In this document: in pieces, positions 37,497 through 48,711 of the stretch
Layout: every line of letters begins with the position of its first letter
How positions within the stretch are numbered: the first letter of the stretch is position 1
Origin: Paracoccaceae bacterium
GTDB lineage: Bacteria > Pseudomonadota > Alphaproteobacteria > Rhodobacterales > Rhodobacteraceae
NCBI GenBank assembly: GCA_902543185.1
Contig: CACBXB010000004.1
Coordinates: 62,001 to 126,000 of the forward strand
DNA length: 64,000 nt
Direction of reading: 5' to 3'
Notes under the pieces: model-generated
What the model was told of the DNA's origin: nothing
The model's database searches: none
The model's input: the letters and a program-made list of their open reading frames with translations, nothing else
Program-made: the position numbers and the translations under genes

Positions 37497-38888
37497 ATGA
37501 TTTCGGCTCAGAACGTAAAAAATAACAATTACGTCATTTTAGGTCTAGGGCGCTCTGGTCTGTCTGTAGCTGCGGCTCTGCAAGCAGGAGGCGCAAAAGT
37601 TTTGTGTTTGGATGATAATCCAAAGTATCTGAAAAAAGCCGAAGAGTTAGGGTTTAACTGTTCACTACCAGATAGGGTAAATTGGGCCGAAATAGATGTC
37701 TTGCTTGTTAGTCCCGGTATTCCACATCATTATCCTGAGCCTCACCACGTTGTTTTATCAGCAATTGAAAACGGAGTAGCAATAGACAACGATATAGGGG
37801 TTTTTTTTAAATCTATTGGCTCATTGGATTGGGCAAAATTCAATGTAACGCCAAAAATTATTGCTGTAACGGGGTCAAATGGTAAGTCAACAACGAGTGC
37901 ATTGATTCATCATATTATTACATGTGCAAATCGCCCATCTCAGCTGGCAGGGAACATTGGCAAAGGTGTTTTTGATATTGAGCCATTATCTGATGGAGAA
38001 GTCCTGATTTTAGAACTATCATCATATCAAACTGAGGTTGCTAATAGTTTAACGCCTGACGTAGCGGTGTTTACAAATTTTACTCCTGATCATTTAGACC
38101 GACATGGCGGTCTTGGGGGTTACTTCGCAGCAAAAAAACGCCTTTTTGTTTCTGGATACCCTGACCGCTCTATAATTGGAGTTGATGAATTTGAGGGGCA
38201 GCTCTTGGCCCAAGAACTTTCTGATCACGTACACGATGATCGTATTATTAGAATTTCCAGCTCTAGAAAACTTACTGACATGGGATGGACTGTTTTTGCT
38301 AATAAAGGTTTTTTGGCAGAATATCGAAAAGGTAAACAAATAGCATCCATTGATCTTCGAAAATGTTCTGCACTGCCTGGAGTCCACAATCATCAAAATG
38401 CTTGTGCAGCTTATGCTGCTGTACGTACTATGGGTATTGGACCAAGGGAAATAGAAAAGGCTTTGTTTAGTTTTACTGGATTGCCACATCGATCTCAGTT
38501 GGTACGTGAGATCGGTGGAGTTATTTTTATAAATGATAGTAAAGCTACAAACATAGATAGTGCTATTAAAGCACTTTTGACCTTTCCAAACATTCGATGG
38601 ATATGTGGTGGCCAACAAAAAGAAGGAGATATTTCTAGAATTAACAAAGCGCTAGTTAACGTGCAGAAAGCCTATGTCATTGGTGCTGATAGTAAAGGTT
38701 ATTCCAATCAGATTAGTTGTGATTATGAAATATGCAACACAATGGATGTGGCTGTCAAAAGTGCATTTAGAGATGCTATAAAAGGTGACACAATTTTGCT
38801 TGCCCCAGCAGCAGCCAGTTTTGATCAATTCTCGTCTTTCGAAGAACGGGGTGAGACTTTCGAAGGTGAAGTCATTAAACTCATGTGA
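37497..38888 (+). CDS. murD: UDP-MurNAc-L-Ala:D-Glu ligase
   Basis: 463 residues from ATG 37497; the open frame from 37455 overlaps mraY and is not used, since MISAQNVKNNNYVILGLGRSG matches the family start. It has the N-terminal Rossmann fold GLGRSGLS, the ATP loop TGSNGKSTTSAL and NFTPDHLDRH with the metal/substrate histidine. The C terminus is AAASFDQFSSFEERG. It adds D-glutamate to UDP-MurNAc-L-Ala. A 166-base gap to ftsW follows. Confidence 0.97.
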   Translation: MISAQNVKNNNYVILGLGRSGLSVAAALQAGGAKVLCLDDNPKYLKKAEELGFNCSLPDRVNWAEIDVLLVSPGIPHHYPEPHHVVLSAIENGVAIDNDIGVFFKSIGSLDWAKFNVTPKIIAVTGSNGKSTTSALIHHIITCANRPSQLAGNIGKGVFDIEPLSDGEVLILELSSYQTEVANSLTPDVAVFTNFTPDHLDRHGGLGGYFAAKKRLFVSGYPDRSIIGVDEFEGQLLAQELSDHVHDDRIIRISSSRKLTDMGWTVFANKGFLAEYRKGKQIASIDLRKCSALPGVHNHQNACAAYAAVRTMGIGPREIEKALFSFTGLPHRSQLVREIGGVIFINDSKATNIDSAIKALLTFPNIRWICGGQQKEGDISRINKALVNVQKAYVIGADSKGYSNQISCDYEICNTMDVAVKSAFRDAIKGDTILLAPAAASFDQFSSFEERGETFEGEVIKLM

Positions 38889-39054
38889 TTTGGATAAATT
38901 ATTTTTGAAGTTAAATAAAATCCACGAGACAAACAAAGGCTACAATATTTACAGATGCAGGCTTATTTTCTCTAGCTTTTGTTGAATAATTTGGCTACGA
39001 ATAATTAAACGATCCTAGAAAACTAGGGCATCAAGAGGTAAAAAGGCAGAAACC
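38889..39054. other. Non-coding gap before ftsW with a small hairpin
   Basis: No gene is seen. A short stem CCTAG-AAAA-CTAGG sits at 39014-39027, followed by the ribosome site AGAGG (39034-39038). A separate promoter for ftsW is possible, but no clear -35/-10 pair was found. Confidence 0.35.
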
Positions 39055-40215
39055 ATGACAGAAATGGTTCATGGAACAACATCTGGTTCAGATGGTGAAG
39101 CAATACTTTCACGTTGGTGGCGGACAACTGATCTGTGGACCATGACGTGTATTTTTTTGTTGTTTGCTATCGGTCTGTTGCTTGGTTTTGCGGCCTCACC
39201 TCCGCTAGCGGAAAAAAATGGATTTGCGCCTTTTCATTATGTAGAGAGACAAATTGTTTTCGGAGCGCTGTCATTATCAACAATGATTATCATGTCTATG
39301 ATGTCAGTGAATTTAGTAAGACGATTAGCTATCATTGGTTTTACTTTTTCGTTCATTGGGCTTCTATTTTTGCCTATATTTGGAACAGATTTTGGTAAAG
39401 GGGCTACCCGATGGTATGCCCTGGGGTTTGCATCTTTACAGCCTTCCGAATTTTTGAAGCCATGTTTTATCGTTTTGATAGCTTGGATGATATCAGCTTC
39501 GAAAGAAATAAATGGTCCTCCCGGTAATCTGATTTCCTTCATCATTACTATAGTTGTTTCTACGTTTCTTGTTTTACAGCCAGATTTTGGTCAAGCCTGC
39601 TTAATACTCTTCGGTTGGTCTGTGGTGTATTTTATTGCTGGTGCCCATATTCTTCTTTTAGTCGGAGTAGCAGGAGGGGCAATAGGCTTAGGTTCATTCG
39701 CGTATATTTCCTCAGAACACTTTGCTAGAAGGATCGATGGTTTTTTATCGCCAGATTTAGACCCTAAAACCCAGTTGGGATATGCCACAAACGCAATTCA
39801 AGAGGGTGGATTTTTTGGTGTGGGTGTGGGAGAGGGGCAAGTGAAGTGGTCGCTACCAGATGCTCATACTGATTTTATCATTGCCGTTGCCGCTGAAGAG
39901 TACGGATTTGTTTTGGTTGGGTTAATTCTATTGATATATGCCACTATCGTGTGCATTTCTTTAGCTCGTCTGCTGCGTGAGAGGGATATATTTGTACGCC
40001 TAGCTGGAACAGGCCTTGTTTGTATGTTTGGCGTTCAAGCCGTTATAAACATTGGTGTTGCTGCTAGATTATTACCGGCAAAGGGCATGACTTTACCTTT
40101 TGTAAGCTATGGGGGTTCTTCTTTAATTGCCGGTGGCGTTGCCATAGGAATTTTACTGGCGTTAACTCGGAGCCGACCTCAAAAAAATGTGGCTGATATT
40201 TTTATAAAGGGGTAA
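39055..40215 (+). CDS. ftsW: Septal peptidoglycan glycosyltransferase FtsW
   Basis: 386 residues of the SEDS family with about ten membrane helices. Signatures are RWYALGFASLQPSEFLKP, LQPDFGQACLI with the catalytic aspartate in the fourth loop region, and PFVSYGGSSLIAGG. It polymerises lipid II at the septum in complex with FtsI, which is also in this cluster. It is 3 bases upstream of murG. Confidence 0.97.
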   Translation: MTEMVHGTTSGSDGEAILSRWWRTTDLWTMTCIFLLFAIGLLLGFAASPPLAEKNGFAPFHYVERQIVFGALSLSTMIIMSMMSVNLVRRLAIIGFTFSFIGLLFLPIFGTDFGKGATRWYALGFASLQPSEFLKPCFIVLIAWMISASKEINGPPGNLISFIITIVVSTFLVLQPDFGQACLILFGWSVVYFIAGAHILLLVGVAGGAIGLGSFAYISSEHFARRIDGFLSPDLDPKTQLGYATNAIQEGGFFGVGVGEGQVKWSLPDAHTDFIIAVAAEEYGFVLVGLILLIYATIVCISLARLLRERDIFVRLAGTGLVCMFGVQAVINIGVAARLLPAKGMTLPFVSYGGSSLIAGGVAIGILLALTRSRPQKNVADIFIKG

Positions 40216-40218
40216 ATT

Positions 40219-41319
40219 GTGGACACGAGACCTTTAGCAATATTGTCGGCTGGCGGAACGGGTGGACATATGTTCCCTGCTCAAGCTTTAGCCGAGGAAC
40301 TTTTAATGCGGGGTTGGGAGGTCAAGCTTTCGACTGATGTAAGAGGGGCAAGGTTTACAAAAAATTTTCCTGATGCAGTAAAAATTGAAACAGTCCCCTC
40401 AGCAACTTTTGCGAAACATGGATTTATTCCCAAAATAAAAGCTCCTTTTTTAATTCTAGCGGGTCTTTTTGTCAGTCTAAAGGGATTTTGGAAGCATCGG
40501 CCTTCCATTATAGTTGGCTTTGGCGGTTACCCCACGATTCCAGCACTTATCGCGTCAATATTTATGAGCTTACCCAGAATTATCCACGAGCAAAATGGAA
40601 TTTTGGGAAAGGTCAACCAATTATTTGCTAAAAGAGTTCATCTAGTTGCTTGTGGTACTTGGCCAACAGCTATTCCTGAAAATATAAAGCATGAACATAT
40701 TGGCAATCCAGTCAGAAAAGAAATTCTAGATCGCTCTGGGTCTCCCTATATCCCGCCTGGCAACCACCCTATGTCTATTTTAATAATGGGAGGGTCTCAA
40801 GGTGCTAAGATTTTGTCAAATATTGTTCCAGAAGCTATAGGTACTTTGCCAGACAATTTATTAAAGTATATCCGAGTTAGTCAACAAGCGCGTGAAGAAG
40901 ACTGTCAGCGTGTTAAGTCATATTATTTTTCGAAAGGTATTTCATGCGAAGTTTTGCCCTTCTTTGAAAATATAGCCTTCCATCTTAATGAAGCGCAGCT
41001 TGTTATATCTAGGTCAGGGGCATCTTCCGTTGCCGATATTGGCGTGGTTGGACGCCCCTCAATTCTCATACCACTTGGTTCTGCCATTAGAGACGAGCAG
41101 ACTTTGAATGCCGACCCTTTGAAAAAATTGCGAGCTGCTACGGTTATTACTGAGCAAAACTTAACAGTCAAAAAGCTCAATAAAGCCATGCTAAAAATTC
41201 TTTCATCGCCTGAAAATGCTAGTAAGATGGCTGCTAACGCGCACAAAACAGTTGTATTGGACGCCACTAAGAAATTAGCTGACCGTGTTGAAGAAATATC
41301 GGGATACAACAATAGATGA
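40219..41319 (+). CDS. murG: UDP-GlcNAc:lipid I GlcNAc transferase MurG
   Basis: 366 residues from GTG 40219, right after fts[14 protein letters not shown] is the lipid I/glycine-rich loop. [22 protein letters not shown] and MGGSQGAK (the UDP-sugar side) follow. The region [11 protein letters not shown] is typical of the UDP-GlcNAc pocket. It completes lipid II on the inner leaflet. Its stop overlaps the murC start by 4 bases. Confidence 0.97.
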   Translation: MDTRPLAILSAGGTGGHMFPAQALAEELLMRGWEVKLSTDVRGARFTKNFPDAVKIETVPSATFAKHGFIPKIKAPFLILAGLFVSLKGFWKHRPSIIVGFGGYPTIPALIASIFMSLPRIIHEQNGILGKVNQLFAKRVHLVACGTWPTAIPENIKHEHIGNPVRKEILDRSGSPYIPPGNHPMSILIMGGSQGAKILSNIVPEAIGTLPDNLLKYIRVSQQAREEDCQRVKSYYFSKGISCEVLPFFENIAFHLNEAQLVISRSGASSVADIGVVGRPSILIPLGSAIRDEQTLNADPLKKLRAATVITEQNLTVKKLNKAMLKILSSPENASKMAANAHKTVVLDATKKLADRVEEISGYNNR

Positions 41320-42719
41320 ACTCACTAACAAAACTCCCTTTAAATATAGATGCAATACATTTTGTAGGCATTGGTGGTATAGGGATGTCTGGTATCGCTG
41401 AAGTCTTATTAAACTTGAATTATAAAGTTCAGGGTTCTGATCTCAAAAAAAGTCCCATTACAGAACGATTAGAAAAATTAGGCATTAACATTTTCTACGA
41501 GCATGATGCCTCAAATTTAAAAAAAGCTGCTGTTGTTGTCATTTCTTCAGCAGTCTCAAATTCTAATCCAGAATTAATTGGTGCGCGAAATAAAGGCATC
41601 CCAATTGTGAAAAGATCTGAAATGTTAGCTGAGCTAATGCGGCTAAATTCAAACATAGCAATTGCTGGCACACATGGAAAAACAACTACTACAACATTAG
41701 TGGCCACTCTACTCGATGGTGGAGAGTTGGATCCAACTGTTATAAATGGTGGTATCATCCACGCCTACGGTTCAAACGCACGGCTCGGCCAGGGTGATTG
41801 GATGGTCATTGAAGCAGATGAGAGTGATGGCACATTTAATCGATTACCTGCAACTTTGGCCGTAGTTACTAACATAGATCCGGAGCATCTGGATCACTGG
41901 GGTGATTTTGAAATGCTGCGTAAAGCTTTTTTAGACTTTGTATCAAACATTCCCTTTTATGGAGTTGCTTTCTGTTGTACTGACCATCCTGAAGTGCAGG
42001 CTCTCGTTGGCAAAGTGAATGATAGACGAATTATAACTTACGGGTTCAATGCGCAAGCCGACGTTCGAGCTGTAAATGTAACTTTTATGGATGGTGTTTC
42101 TTATTTTGACGTGCTGTTACAGAAAGAAAATATTACTTTAGATCAATTTTCCTTGCCTATGCCAGGAAATCACAATGTGTCTAATTCGCTAGCGGCCATA
42201 GCAATAGCTCGCCATCTGGATATTGACGAAAAATCAATTAAAAAATCGCTTTCACAATTTAAAGGGGTAAATAGACGATTTACACAAGTTGCAGAATTAA
42301 ATGGAATAAAGATTATAGATGACTACGGACACCACCCTGTGGAAATATCTGCTGTGTTAAGCGCTGCCAGGCAGACTGCAACAGGAAAAGTTTTCGCTAT
42401 CCATCAACCGCACAGGTATACAAGATTAAATTCATTATTTGAAGATTTCTGCTCTTGTTTTAATGAGGCAGATTTTGTTGGTATAATGGACGTCTATTCT
42501 GCTGGGGAGGCTCCAATAGACGGAGCATCACGGTCCGATTTGGTAAATGGGCTGGTTAGTCATGGTCATAGAAATGTTTTCTCAGTGGAAAATGAGGATG
42601 AATTGGAAGCATTAATTAGAGGACAGGCAAGAAGTGGAGATATCATAGTTTTTTTAGGAGCCGGTACAATAAGCATATGGGCAAATAATTTATCCCTTAG
42701 ACTAAGTGATTTGGGATAA
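41316..42719 (+). CDS. murC: UDP-MurNAc:L-alanine ligase
   Basis: 467 residues. The N-terminal [16 protein letters not shown] is the UDP-sugar Rossmann loop. The ATP loop [19 protein letters not shown] and [11 protein letters not shown] are present, and the C-terminal domain has [11 protein letters not shown] and HQPHRYTR. It starts peptide-stem assembly by adding L-alanine. A 52-base gap separates it from murB. Confidence 0.98.
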   Translation: MNSLTKLPLNIDAIHFVGIGGIGMSGIAEVLLNLNYKVQGSDLKKSPITERLEKLGINIFYEHDASNLKKAAVVVISSAVSNSNPELIGARNKGIPIVKRSEMLAELMRLNSNIAIAGTHGKTTTTTLVATLLDGGELDPTVINGGIIHAYGSNARLGQGDWMVIEADESDGTFNRLPATLAVVTNIDPEHLDHWGDFEMLRKAFLDFVSNIPFYGVAFCCTDHPEVQALVGKVNDRRIITYGFNAQADVRAVNVTFMDGVSYFDVLLQKENITLDQFSLPMPGNHNVSNSLAAIAIARHLDIDEKSIKKSLSQFKGVNRRFTQVAELNGIKIIDDYGHHPVEISAVLSAARQTATGKVFAIHQPHRYTRLNSLFEDFCSCFNEADFVGIMDVYSAGEAPIDGASRSDLVNGLVSHGHRNVFSVENEDELEALIRGQARSGDIIVFLGAGTISIWANNLSLRLSDLG

Positions 42720-42771
42720 AAGCAACTTAAAAAAGCTGTTCTTCTGCTGTACTTAACGAAATAGGGTTTTT

Positions 42772-43689
42772 ATGGTCTTTGGTACACGTGGATCTGTAAT
42801 AAAAGATAAAGATCTTTCACAAATTACTTGGTTGCGAGTAGGGGGTCCTGCTGATTTCTTTTTTATGCCAGCAGATACGCAAGATCTAGTTGATTTTTTA
42901 AAGATGCTTCCGAGTGAGGTCGACATTTTCCCTATGGGTGTAGGTAGCAACCTTATAATTAGGGATGGCGGAATAAGAGGGGCAGTGATTAGGTTGGGAA
43001 GTGGTTTTAATAATATTTCTTTTGAGAACAATAAAATTATTGTTGGTGCTTCCGCTTTGGACTCTCATGTAGCCTCTAGAGCTGCAGACAATGGTTTAGA
43101 TTTAACATTTCTTAGAACAATTCCTGGGTCGATTGGAGGGGCGATTAAGATGAATGCAGGATGCTATGGGTCCTATGTTGCAGATTTTTTTGTTTCGGCT
43201 AAACTTATCAATCGTTCGGGTGAACTGCTTGAGTTATCCTCGAAAGATATAAAATTTTCTTATAGACAATGTGATCTGCCTCAAGATTGCATAATTCTTG
43301 AGGCTACTTTTGACGCTAATATTGGTGATCCAGCAGCTTTACATCTTAAGATGCAAAATCAATTAGCTAAGAGAGATGCAACTCAACCAACTAAAGAGCG
43401 TACGGCTGGAAGTACGTTTCGAAATCCTTCTGGCTTTTCTAGTACAGGGGAAATAGATGATGTACATGATCTTAAGGCATGGAAATTAATTGATGAAGCT
43501 GGTATGCGGGGAGCAACTTATGGGGGGGCAAAAATTAGTGAAAAGCACTCGAACTTTTTAATTAATACTGGCAATGCCACAGCTGGTGAATTGGAAAGTT
43601 TAGGCGAGCAGGTAAGAAAAAATGTTTTCCAAAATAGTAAAGTTAAGTTACAATGGGAAGTAATAAGAATTGGTGAAACCAATCTATAA
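42772..43689 (+). CDS. murB: UDP-N-acetylenolpyruvoylglucosamine reductase
   Basis: 305 residues, type I-like size. FAD-binding signatures are [25 protein letters not shown] and [18 protein letters not shown]. The catalytic serine region is [11 protein letters not shown], and the [12 protein letters not shown] segment contains the C-terminal glutamate side. It reduces enolpyruvyl-UDP-GlcNAc to UDP-MurNAc with NADPH. It is followed by ddl after 55 bases. Confidence 0.97.
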   Translation: MVFGTRGSVIKDKDLSQITWLRVGGPADFFFMPADTQDLVDFLKMLPSEVDIFPMGVGSNLIIRDGGIRGAVIRLGSGFNNISFENNKIIVGASALDSHVASRAADNGLDLTFLRTIPGSIGGAIKMNAGCYGSYVADFFVSAKLINRSGELLELSSKDIKFSYRQCDLPQDCIILEATFDANIGDPAALHLKMQNQLAKRDATQPTKERTAGSTFRNPSGFSSTGEIDDVHDLKAWKLIDEAGMRGATYGGAKISEKHSNFLINTGNATAGELESLGEQVRKNVFQNSKVKLQWEVIRIGETNL

Positions 43690-43744
43690 CGCATTTTTAG
43701 TTTAAACCATTTAGGCTATTAGGTGGCATTAGAGGCGAAGGATT

Positions 43745-44659
43745 ATGTCGAGCAGGACAGATCTCCACGTCGCAGTTGTTAAAGGCGGTCGCTCAGTAGA
43801 GCGGCAAGTGTCGTTAGTATCCGGCCGTGAATGTGCAGCCGCTCTGCGTCGTTTAGGATATAAGGTTAGCGAAGTTGATGCTGGTAACGATTTACCAAAA
43901 GACCTTGGTCGGCTTTCCCCAGATATCATATTTAATGCCCTGCATGGCAGATATGGAGAAGATGGATGTGTTCAGGGCTTATTTGAATGGTTAGGACTTC
44001 CATATACGCATTCTGGCGTTCAAGCTTCGGCTTTGGCAATGAATAAAGATATTGCAAAAAGAATTTTTAAATCTGACAATTTGCCCGTAGCAGAAAGTAT
44101 CTGTACTTCTGCTTCGTTAGCATTTTCTGCACATTTATTGGAGCCACCATATGTCATAAAACCAGTAAATGAGGGTTCATCGGTTGGTGTTCATTTAGTT
44201 ATGCAAGATGATGATAATTTTTCTGCCCTGGAAAAAAATTTCCCTGATCAAGTTTTGGTAGAAAAATTCATACCTGGTAGAGAACTGACCACTACAATAA
44301 TGGATGAGCAACCTTTGGGTGTGACAGATATTATTACAGATAATTGGTATGATTATGAGTCCAAATATAACTTGGGAGCCTCAAAGCATATTGTTCCAGC
44401 CAATATTCCAAGAGAAATTTATGATGCCTGTGAAGATTTTGCTTTGCGCGCCCACGTCGCTCTAGGATGTAAAGGAATATCTCGTGCTGATTTTCGGTGG
44501 GATAACAGTCTCGGTATTGATGGGCTGTTTTTACTAGAAATAAATACCCAGCCCGGTATGACACCAACTTCTCTAAGTCCCGAGCAAGCCAAAGGAAAAG
44601 GTATTTCTTTTGACAGTTTATGCAAGTGGATTGTGGAGGATGCATCTTGCAACAGATAA
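43745..44659 (+). CDS. ddl: D-alanine-D-alanine ligase
   Basis: 304 residues of the ATP-grasp Ddl family. It has VKGGRSVERQVSLVSG (N-terminal lid), LHGRYGEDGCVQGLFE, VKPVNEGSSVGVHLV, and LLEINTQPGMTPTSLSPEQ with metal-binding Glu/Asn. It makes the D-Ala-D-Ala used by MurF. Its 3' end carries the GGAGG ribosome site and the start codon of ftsQ. Confidence 0.97.
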   Translation: MSSRTDLHVAVVKGGRSVERQVSLVSGRECAAALRRLGYKVSEVDAGNDLPKDLGRLSPDIIFNALHGRYGEDGCVQGLFEWLGLPYTHSGVQASALAMNKDIAKRIFKSDNLPVAESICTSASLAFSAHLLEPPYVIKPVNEGSSVGVHLVMQDDDNFSALEKNFPDQVLVEKFIPGRELTTTIMDEQPLGVTDIITDNWYDYESKYNLGASKHIVPANIPREIYDACEDFALRAHVALGCKGISRADFRWDNSLGIDGLFLLEINTQPGMTPTSLSPEQAKGKGISFDSLCKWIVEDASCNR

Positions 44660-45522
44660 ATTTTTCCAGATTCAAAAAGCAAGATCCTGCTCCATCTCGT
44701 TTAAGATATAAACTTTCTAGATGGATGCTTTCCCCGTCAATAAAAAAAGCGGTATTTTATGGCTTTCCTTTAATTATCTTAGTAACTCCCATTCTAATTT
44801 ATTTTCAAGATCAAAAAAACAAAGAACAGTTTAAAGTAGTAGCTTCTGATCTTTACAGAAAAGTAATTGAACGTCCTGAGTTTATGTTGGACGCGTTATC
44901 TATTGATGGAGCTAGTGACAGATTGAATGCTGAGATAAGAGAAGTGTTGGGTTTGCATTTTCCAATTAGTTCTTTTGATTTGGACTTAGCGGAGTTGCAC
45001 GAACGGATTTTATCATTGCCCCCGGTTAAGATTGCTGAGGCGCACATAAAAGGTGGAGGAATTCTTCATATAAAGGTGGAGGAAAAAACACCGGCTTTAA
45101 TAATGAAAAAAGAGATTGGCTTTAATGTTTTAAGTGAACATGGTGAATATATAAGGTCATTACATTCGCGTGACCATTTCTCTGATTTACCTTTGATAAC
45201 AGGCGAGGGAGCAGAAAATGCGGCATCTCAAGCAACTGCTATTTTTAAAGCTATTTATGGGAATGTAGGTCAAGTCCGAGGTTTGGTTTTTGTGGGGCAA
45301 AGACGGTGGAATATCGTTATGAAATCAGGCCAAGTTATTATGTTACCTGAGAAGGATGCATTGCAGGCTATTCAAAAAATTCTGATTTTAGATAAAACAG
45401 AACAAATCTTATCCCGTCAGATAGCAGTCTTTGATTTCAGGCTTCCTTCGAGGATCACACTGAGAGTTCCGTCAGATAAATATGGTCAAATAAATTCAGA
45501 AGTAATTGGAGTAAGAAATTGA
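44647..45522 (+). CDS. ftsQ: Cell division protein FtsQ
   Basis: 291 residues from TTG 44647. GGAGG at 44634-44638 is correctly placed, and the start MQQINFSRFKKQDPAPSRLRYK matches rhodobacterial FtsQ; the ATG at 44620 would sit before the ribosome site. It has a cytoplasmic tail, one membrane helix (about 31-48), a POTRA domain (about 75-150, LPPVKIAEAHIKGG) and the beta domain (WNIVMKSGQVIMLPE). It recruits FtsL to the divisome. Its 3' end overlaps ftsA by 4 bases (TTGA). Confidence 0.92.
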   Translation: MQQINFSRFKKQDPAPSRLRYKLSRWMLSPSIKKAVFYGFPLIILVTPILIYFQDQKNKEQFKVVASDLYRKVIERPEFMLDALSIDGASDRLNAEIREVLGLHFPISSFDLDLAELHERILSLPPVKIAEAHIKGGGILHIKVEEKTPALIMKKEIGFNVLSEHGEYIRSLHSRDHFSDLPLITGEGAENAASQATAIFKAIYGNVGQVRGLVFVGQRRWNIVMKSGQVIMLPEKDALQAIQKILILDKTEQILSRQIAVFDFRLPSRITLRVPSDKYGQINSEVIGVRN

Positions 45523-46853
45523 TAGAGTTGTATCATACTCAGCGAGCTATGAGGGCGATGCGGTCCGCTGCTTTGCAGCGAGGGGTAATAGCTGTTTTAG
45601 ATATTGGGACTTCTAAGATAGGTTGTTTAATTTTAAAGTTTGATGGTACGGAAACAAATATTGATGGAGACGGTGTTGGCTCTCTAGCAGGACATTCAGG
45701 GTTCCAAGTAATTGGCTCTGCATTAACTAAATCCAGAGGAATAGAATATGGCGAGATTGTATCGATGCCTGAAACGGAAAGAGCAATTAGAACTGCATTG
45801 CAATCTGCCCAGAAATTGGCAAATTCTCGGGTCGACCACGCAATTGCATGTGTTTCGGGCGGCTGCCCACGCTCTTACGGTCTCGAAGGGAGCATAGATA
45901 TCAAAAATGAAATTGTTGATACTAATGATATTGCTGACGTTCTAGAATCGTGTCGAATACCTGACTATGATTCAGATAGAGAAGTCCTACACGCACAGCC
46001 AGTAAATTTTTCCTTAGATCATAAAACGGGCTTTTCTGATCCAAGAGGTCAAATAGGTAAAAGCTTATCCGTCGATATGCACATGCTCACTATCAAAGAA
46101 AAAACGATCCAAGATTTAGCCTATTGTATAAAAAGGTGTGATTTAGAGTTAGCAGGAGTTGCCTCTTCCTCATATGTTTCAGCACTTTCATCGTTGGTTG
46201 AAGATGAAAAAGAATTGGGAGCGGCGTGCATTGATCTTGGTGGAGGTTCCACCAATATTTCAATATTTTGGAAAAAGCACATGATTTTTGCTGAAACAAT
46301 AAAAATGGGAGGAGAATTGGTAACTCGAGATATTTCTATGGGCTTGCAGGTTCCCTCATCAACAGCAGAAAGAATAAAAACTCGAAATGGAGGGGTTGTC
46401 GCAACTGGTCTGGACGATCGTGAAATGATTGAGATTACGAACGAGACCGGAGACTGGGAGCTTGACCGCCGAATTATTAGTAGGTCGGATTTAATTGGAA
46501 TAATGAGACCTAGGATTGAAGAAATTTTGGAGGAGGCGCGCTCTCGTTTAGGTGGCGCTGGCTTTGATGACTTGCCGAGCCAAAAAATTATACTTACTGG
46601 GGGAGCCAGCCAGGTTCCCGGGATAGATTCTCTAGCTAGTAAAATTTTAGGCCAACAAGTTCGGTTAGGAAGACCTATGCGAATTCATCGTTTGCCTCAG
46701 GCATACTCCGGATCGAACTGTGCTGGACTTGTGGGACTTAGTCTATTTGCGGCTCATCCTCAGGACGAATGGTGGGATTTTTCTCCACGCAGCAAAAATT
46801 TTAGTGGCCAGTCAGTGAGTCGTGTCTTTCGGTGGTTCAAAGATAATTGGTGA
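45519..46853 (+). CDS. ftsA: Cell division protein FtsA
   Basis: 444 residues from TTG 45519, overlapping the ftsQ stop; MIELYHTQRAMRAMRSAAL aligns with rhodobacterial FtsA. Actin-fold motifs are VLDIGTSKIGCLIL (phosphate 1), DLGGGSTNISIF (phosphate 2) and ILTGGASQVPGIDSLA (adenosine). The 1C subdomain is in the region after EIVSMPETERAI. It anchors FtsZ to the membrane; an amphipathic C-terminal helix is present (VSRVFRWFKDNW). A 180-base gap with a promoter candidate follows. Confidence 0.97.
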   Translation: MIELYHTQRAMRAMRSAALQRGVIAVLDIGTSKIGCLILKFDGTETNIDGDGVGSLAGHSGFQVIGSALTKSRGIEYGEIVSMPETERAIRTALQSAQKLANSRVDHAIACVSGGCPRSYGLEGSIDIKNEIVDTNDIADVLESCRIPDYDSDREVLHAQPVNFSLDHKTGFSDPRGQIGKSLSVDMHMLTIKEKTIQDLAYCIKRCDLELAGVASSSYVSALSSLVEDEKELGAACIDLGGGSTNISIFWKKHMIFAETIKMGGELVTRDISMGLQVPSSTAERIKTRNGGVVATGLDDREMIEITNETGDWELDRRIISRSDLIGIMRPRIEEILEEARSRLGGAGFDDLPSQKIILTGGASQVPGIDSLASKILGQQVRLGRPMRIHRLPQAYSGSNCAGLVGLSLFAAHPQDEWWDFSPRSKNFSGQSVSRVFRWFKDNW

Positions 46854-46951
46854 GTTTGAACCTAGTAACACACTATTTTGTTTAAATATCGCCAAAAACT
46901 TAGATAATTTACCATATATAGTAAGGTTTATTGTTTTTTTGCGTGACCTTT

Positions 46952-46981
46952 TTGACAAAACGCTTTATCGTCGATTTTAAT
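46952..46981 (+). promoter_or_regulatory. Candidate ftsZ promoter
   Basis: A perfect TTGACA (46952-46957) and TTTAAT (46976-46981), with an 18-base spacer, lie about 52 bases before the ftsZ ATG. A separate ftsZ promoter in the ftsA-ftsZ gap is common. No TTAA-N7-TTAA CtrA site was found at this point. Confidence 0.5.
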
Positions 46982-47033
46982 AAAAGCAGTAATTTAAGCA
47001 CCAAAAAAATTGGGCAAAACAGGCGGATCTAGT

Positions 47034-48545
47034 ATGACATTAAATTTATCAGTATCAGAAAAAGACGATTTAAAACCTCGCATAACGGTTTTCGGCGTTG
47101 GTGGGGCCGGCGGAAATGCGGTTAACAACATGATTGAAAAGCAATTAAAAGGTGTGGATTTTGTTGTGGCCAATACAGACGCTCAGGCTTTACAGCAAAG
47201 TCAGTCTTCACAAAAAATCCAGTTGGGTGTTAAAGTCACTGAAGGTCTTGGTGCAGGCGCCCGAGCCTCTATTGGAGCTTCAGCAGCCGAAGAGAGCATT
47301 GAACAAATTGTAAATGAACTATCTGGAACGCACATGTGCTTTATTACGGCAGGAATGGGCGGTGGAACAGGTACGGGAGCTGCTCCAATCATTGCACAGG
47401 CTGCCAGAGAACTTGGCGTTTTGACTGTTGGAGTGGTTACAAAGCCTTTTCAGTTTGAGGGTATAAAGCGGATGCGCCAAGCTGAAGAAGGTGTCGAAGC
47501 TCTACAAAAAATGGTCGATACCCTAATAATTATCCCAAATCAAAATTTATTTCGAATAGCAAATGAAAAAACTACTTTCACCGAAGCATTCAGTATGGCC
47601 GATGATGTTTTATATCAAGGTGTTAAAGGTGTGACTGATTTGATGGTCAGACCTGGCCTAATTAACCTAGATTTTGCTGATGTTCGTGCAATTATGGATG
47701 AAATGGGTAAGGCGATGATGGGAACTGGAGAGGCAGAGGGTGAAGATCGTGCAGTTCAAGCTTCTGAAAAAGCAATTGCTAACCCACTTCTTGACGAAAT
47801 ATCGCTACGCGGCGCTAAAGGAGTATTAATAAACATCACCGGTGGATACGATCTAACACTTTTTGAGTTAGACGAAGCGGCTAATAGAATTAGAGAGGAA
47901 GTCGATCCTGATGCAAACATAATTGTTGGCTCAACTTTAGATACTGACTTGGAGGGAAAGATGCGAGTTTCGGTTGTTGCAACAGGCATTGAAGCTGAAG
48001 AAATCTCACATCCCACAATACAAAACCCGGCAGAAACCTCTGTTTTTGCAGTAGAAGAAATTGTAGAAGAAACTGGTCAAAACTTATCTTTAGAGGAACC
48101 AATTGTCGCTAAAACTCAAGAAATATTTGACGAAGTTGATAGTGAAATTTTAGCAAGCAGAGAACTTGACCAACCTCTCGTTCAGGAAAACCAAGGCCTA
48201 ATGGCAACCTCTAGTTCAGAAGAAGCCTCTGAAGCTCACTCTCAGTCATCTCCAGGGGTTCCCTCACCGGAAACTCTAGAAAGACTAAAGGCAGCAGTTA
48301 CAAAAGAATCTGATGACAAATATAGCTTGCCTACACGTGAAGAAAATTCTGTAAATGAGCGTCCAAAATTTAGGATCAGCTCGTTAATTAATAGAATGTC
48401 AAGAAGCGAACCTTTGGGCTCAGGATCTGATATCAGCAAAAAAGAGCCAAACTTTAATGCGGGCGTTACTGAGGAAAGTGAATTTAATGATCTAGAGCAG
48501 GAAAAGATAGAAGTTCCTGCCTTTCTGCGGCGGCAGGCTAACTAA
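47034..48545 (+). CDS. ftsZ: Cell division GTPase FtsZ
   Basis: 503 residues from ATG 47034; the extension from TTG 47010 lacks a site and [17 protein letters not shown] is the family start. The tubulin signature [10 protein letters not shown], the T7 loop [15 protein letters not shown] and the GTP site [13 protein letters not shown] are intact. A long acidic linker (about 325-485) precedes the C-terminal peptide [10 protein letters not shown] that binds FtsA and other partners. It forms the Z ring. It is longer than E. coli FtsZ because of the linker, as is normal for alphaproteobacteria. Confidence 0.98.
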   Translation: MTLNLSVSEKDDLKPRITVFGVGGAGGNAVNNMIEKQLKGVDFVVANTDAQALQQSQSSQKIQLGVKVTEGLGAGARASIGASAAEESIEQIVNELSGTHMCFITAGMGGGTGTGAAPIIAQAARELGVLTVGVVTKPFQFEGIKRMRQAEEGVEALQKMVDTLIIIPNQNLFRIANEKTTFTEAFSMADDVLYQGVKGVTDLMVRPGLINLDFADVRAIMDEMGKAMMGTGEAEGEDRAVQASEKAIANPLLDEISLRGAKGVLINITGGYDLTLFELDEAANRIREEVDPDANIIVGSTLDTDLEGKMRVSVVATGIEAEEISHPTIQNPAETSVFAVEEIVEETGQNLSLEEPIVAKTQEIFDEVDSEILASRELDQPLVQENQGLMATSSSEEASEAHSQSSPGVPSPETLERLKAAVTKESDDKYSLPTREENSVNERPKFRISSLINRMSRSEPLGSGSDISKKEPNFNAGVTEESEFNDLEQEKIEVPAFLRRQAN

Positions 48546-48711
48546 TTGTTTTAGATGATTTTTGCAAGAGCTACTTCATAGCGGAGTTAAAGAATTCCTT
48601 TTGGCAGGTTATGTAACAAAAAGTCACAAAGAGTTAATTGTTTTATTACCAATGGCGTTCTATGCATCTGGTTAATTGAGGATTGTTCTAAATGCAGTTT
48701 GGGGTAGTGAT

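Noticed and set aside
46854-47033. CtrA site (TTAA-N7-TTAA) in the ftsA-ftsZ gap
   Set aside because: Several TTAA words exist, but none with the required seven-base spacing.
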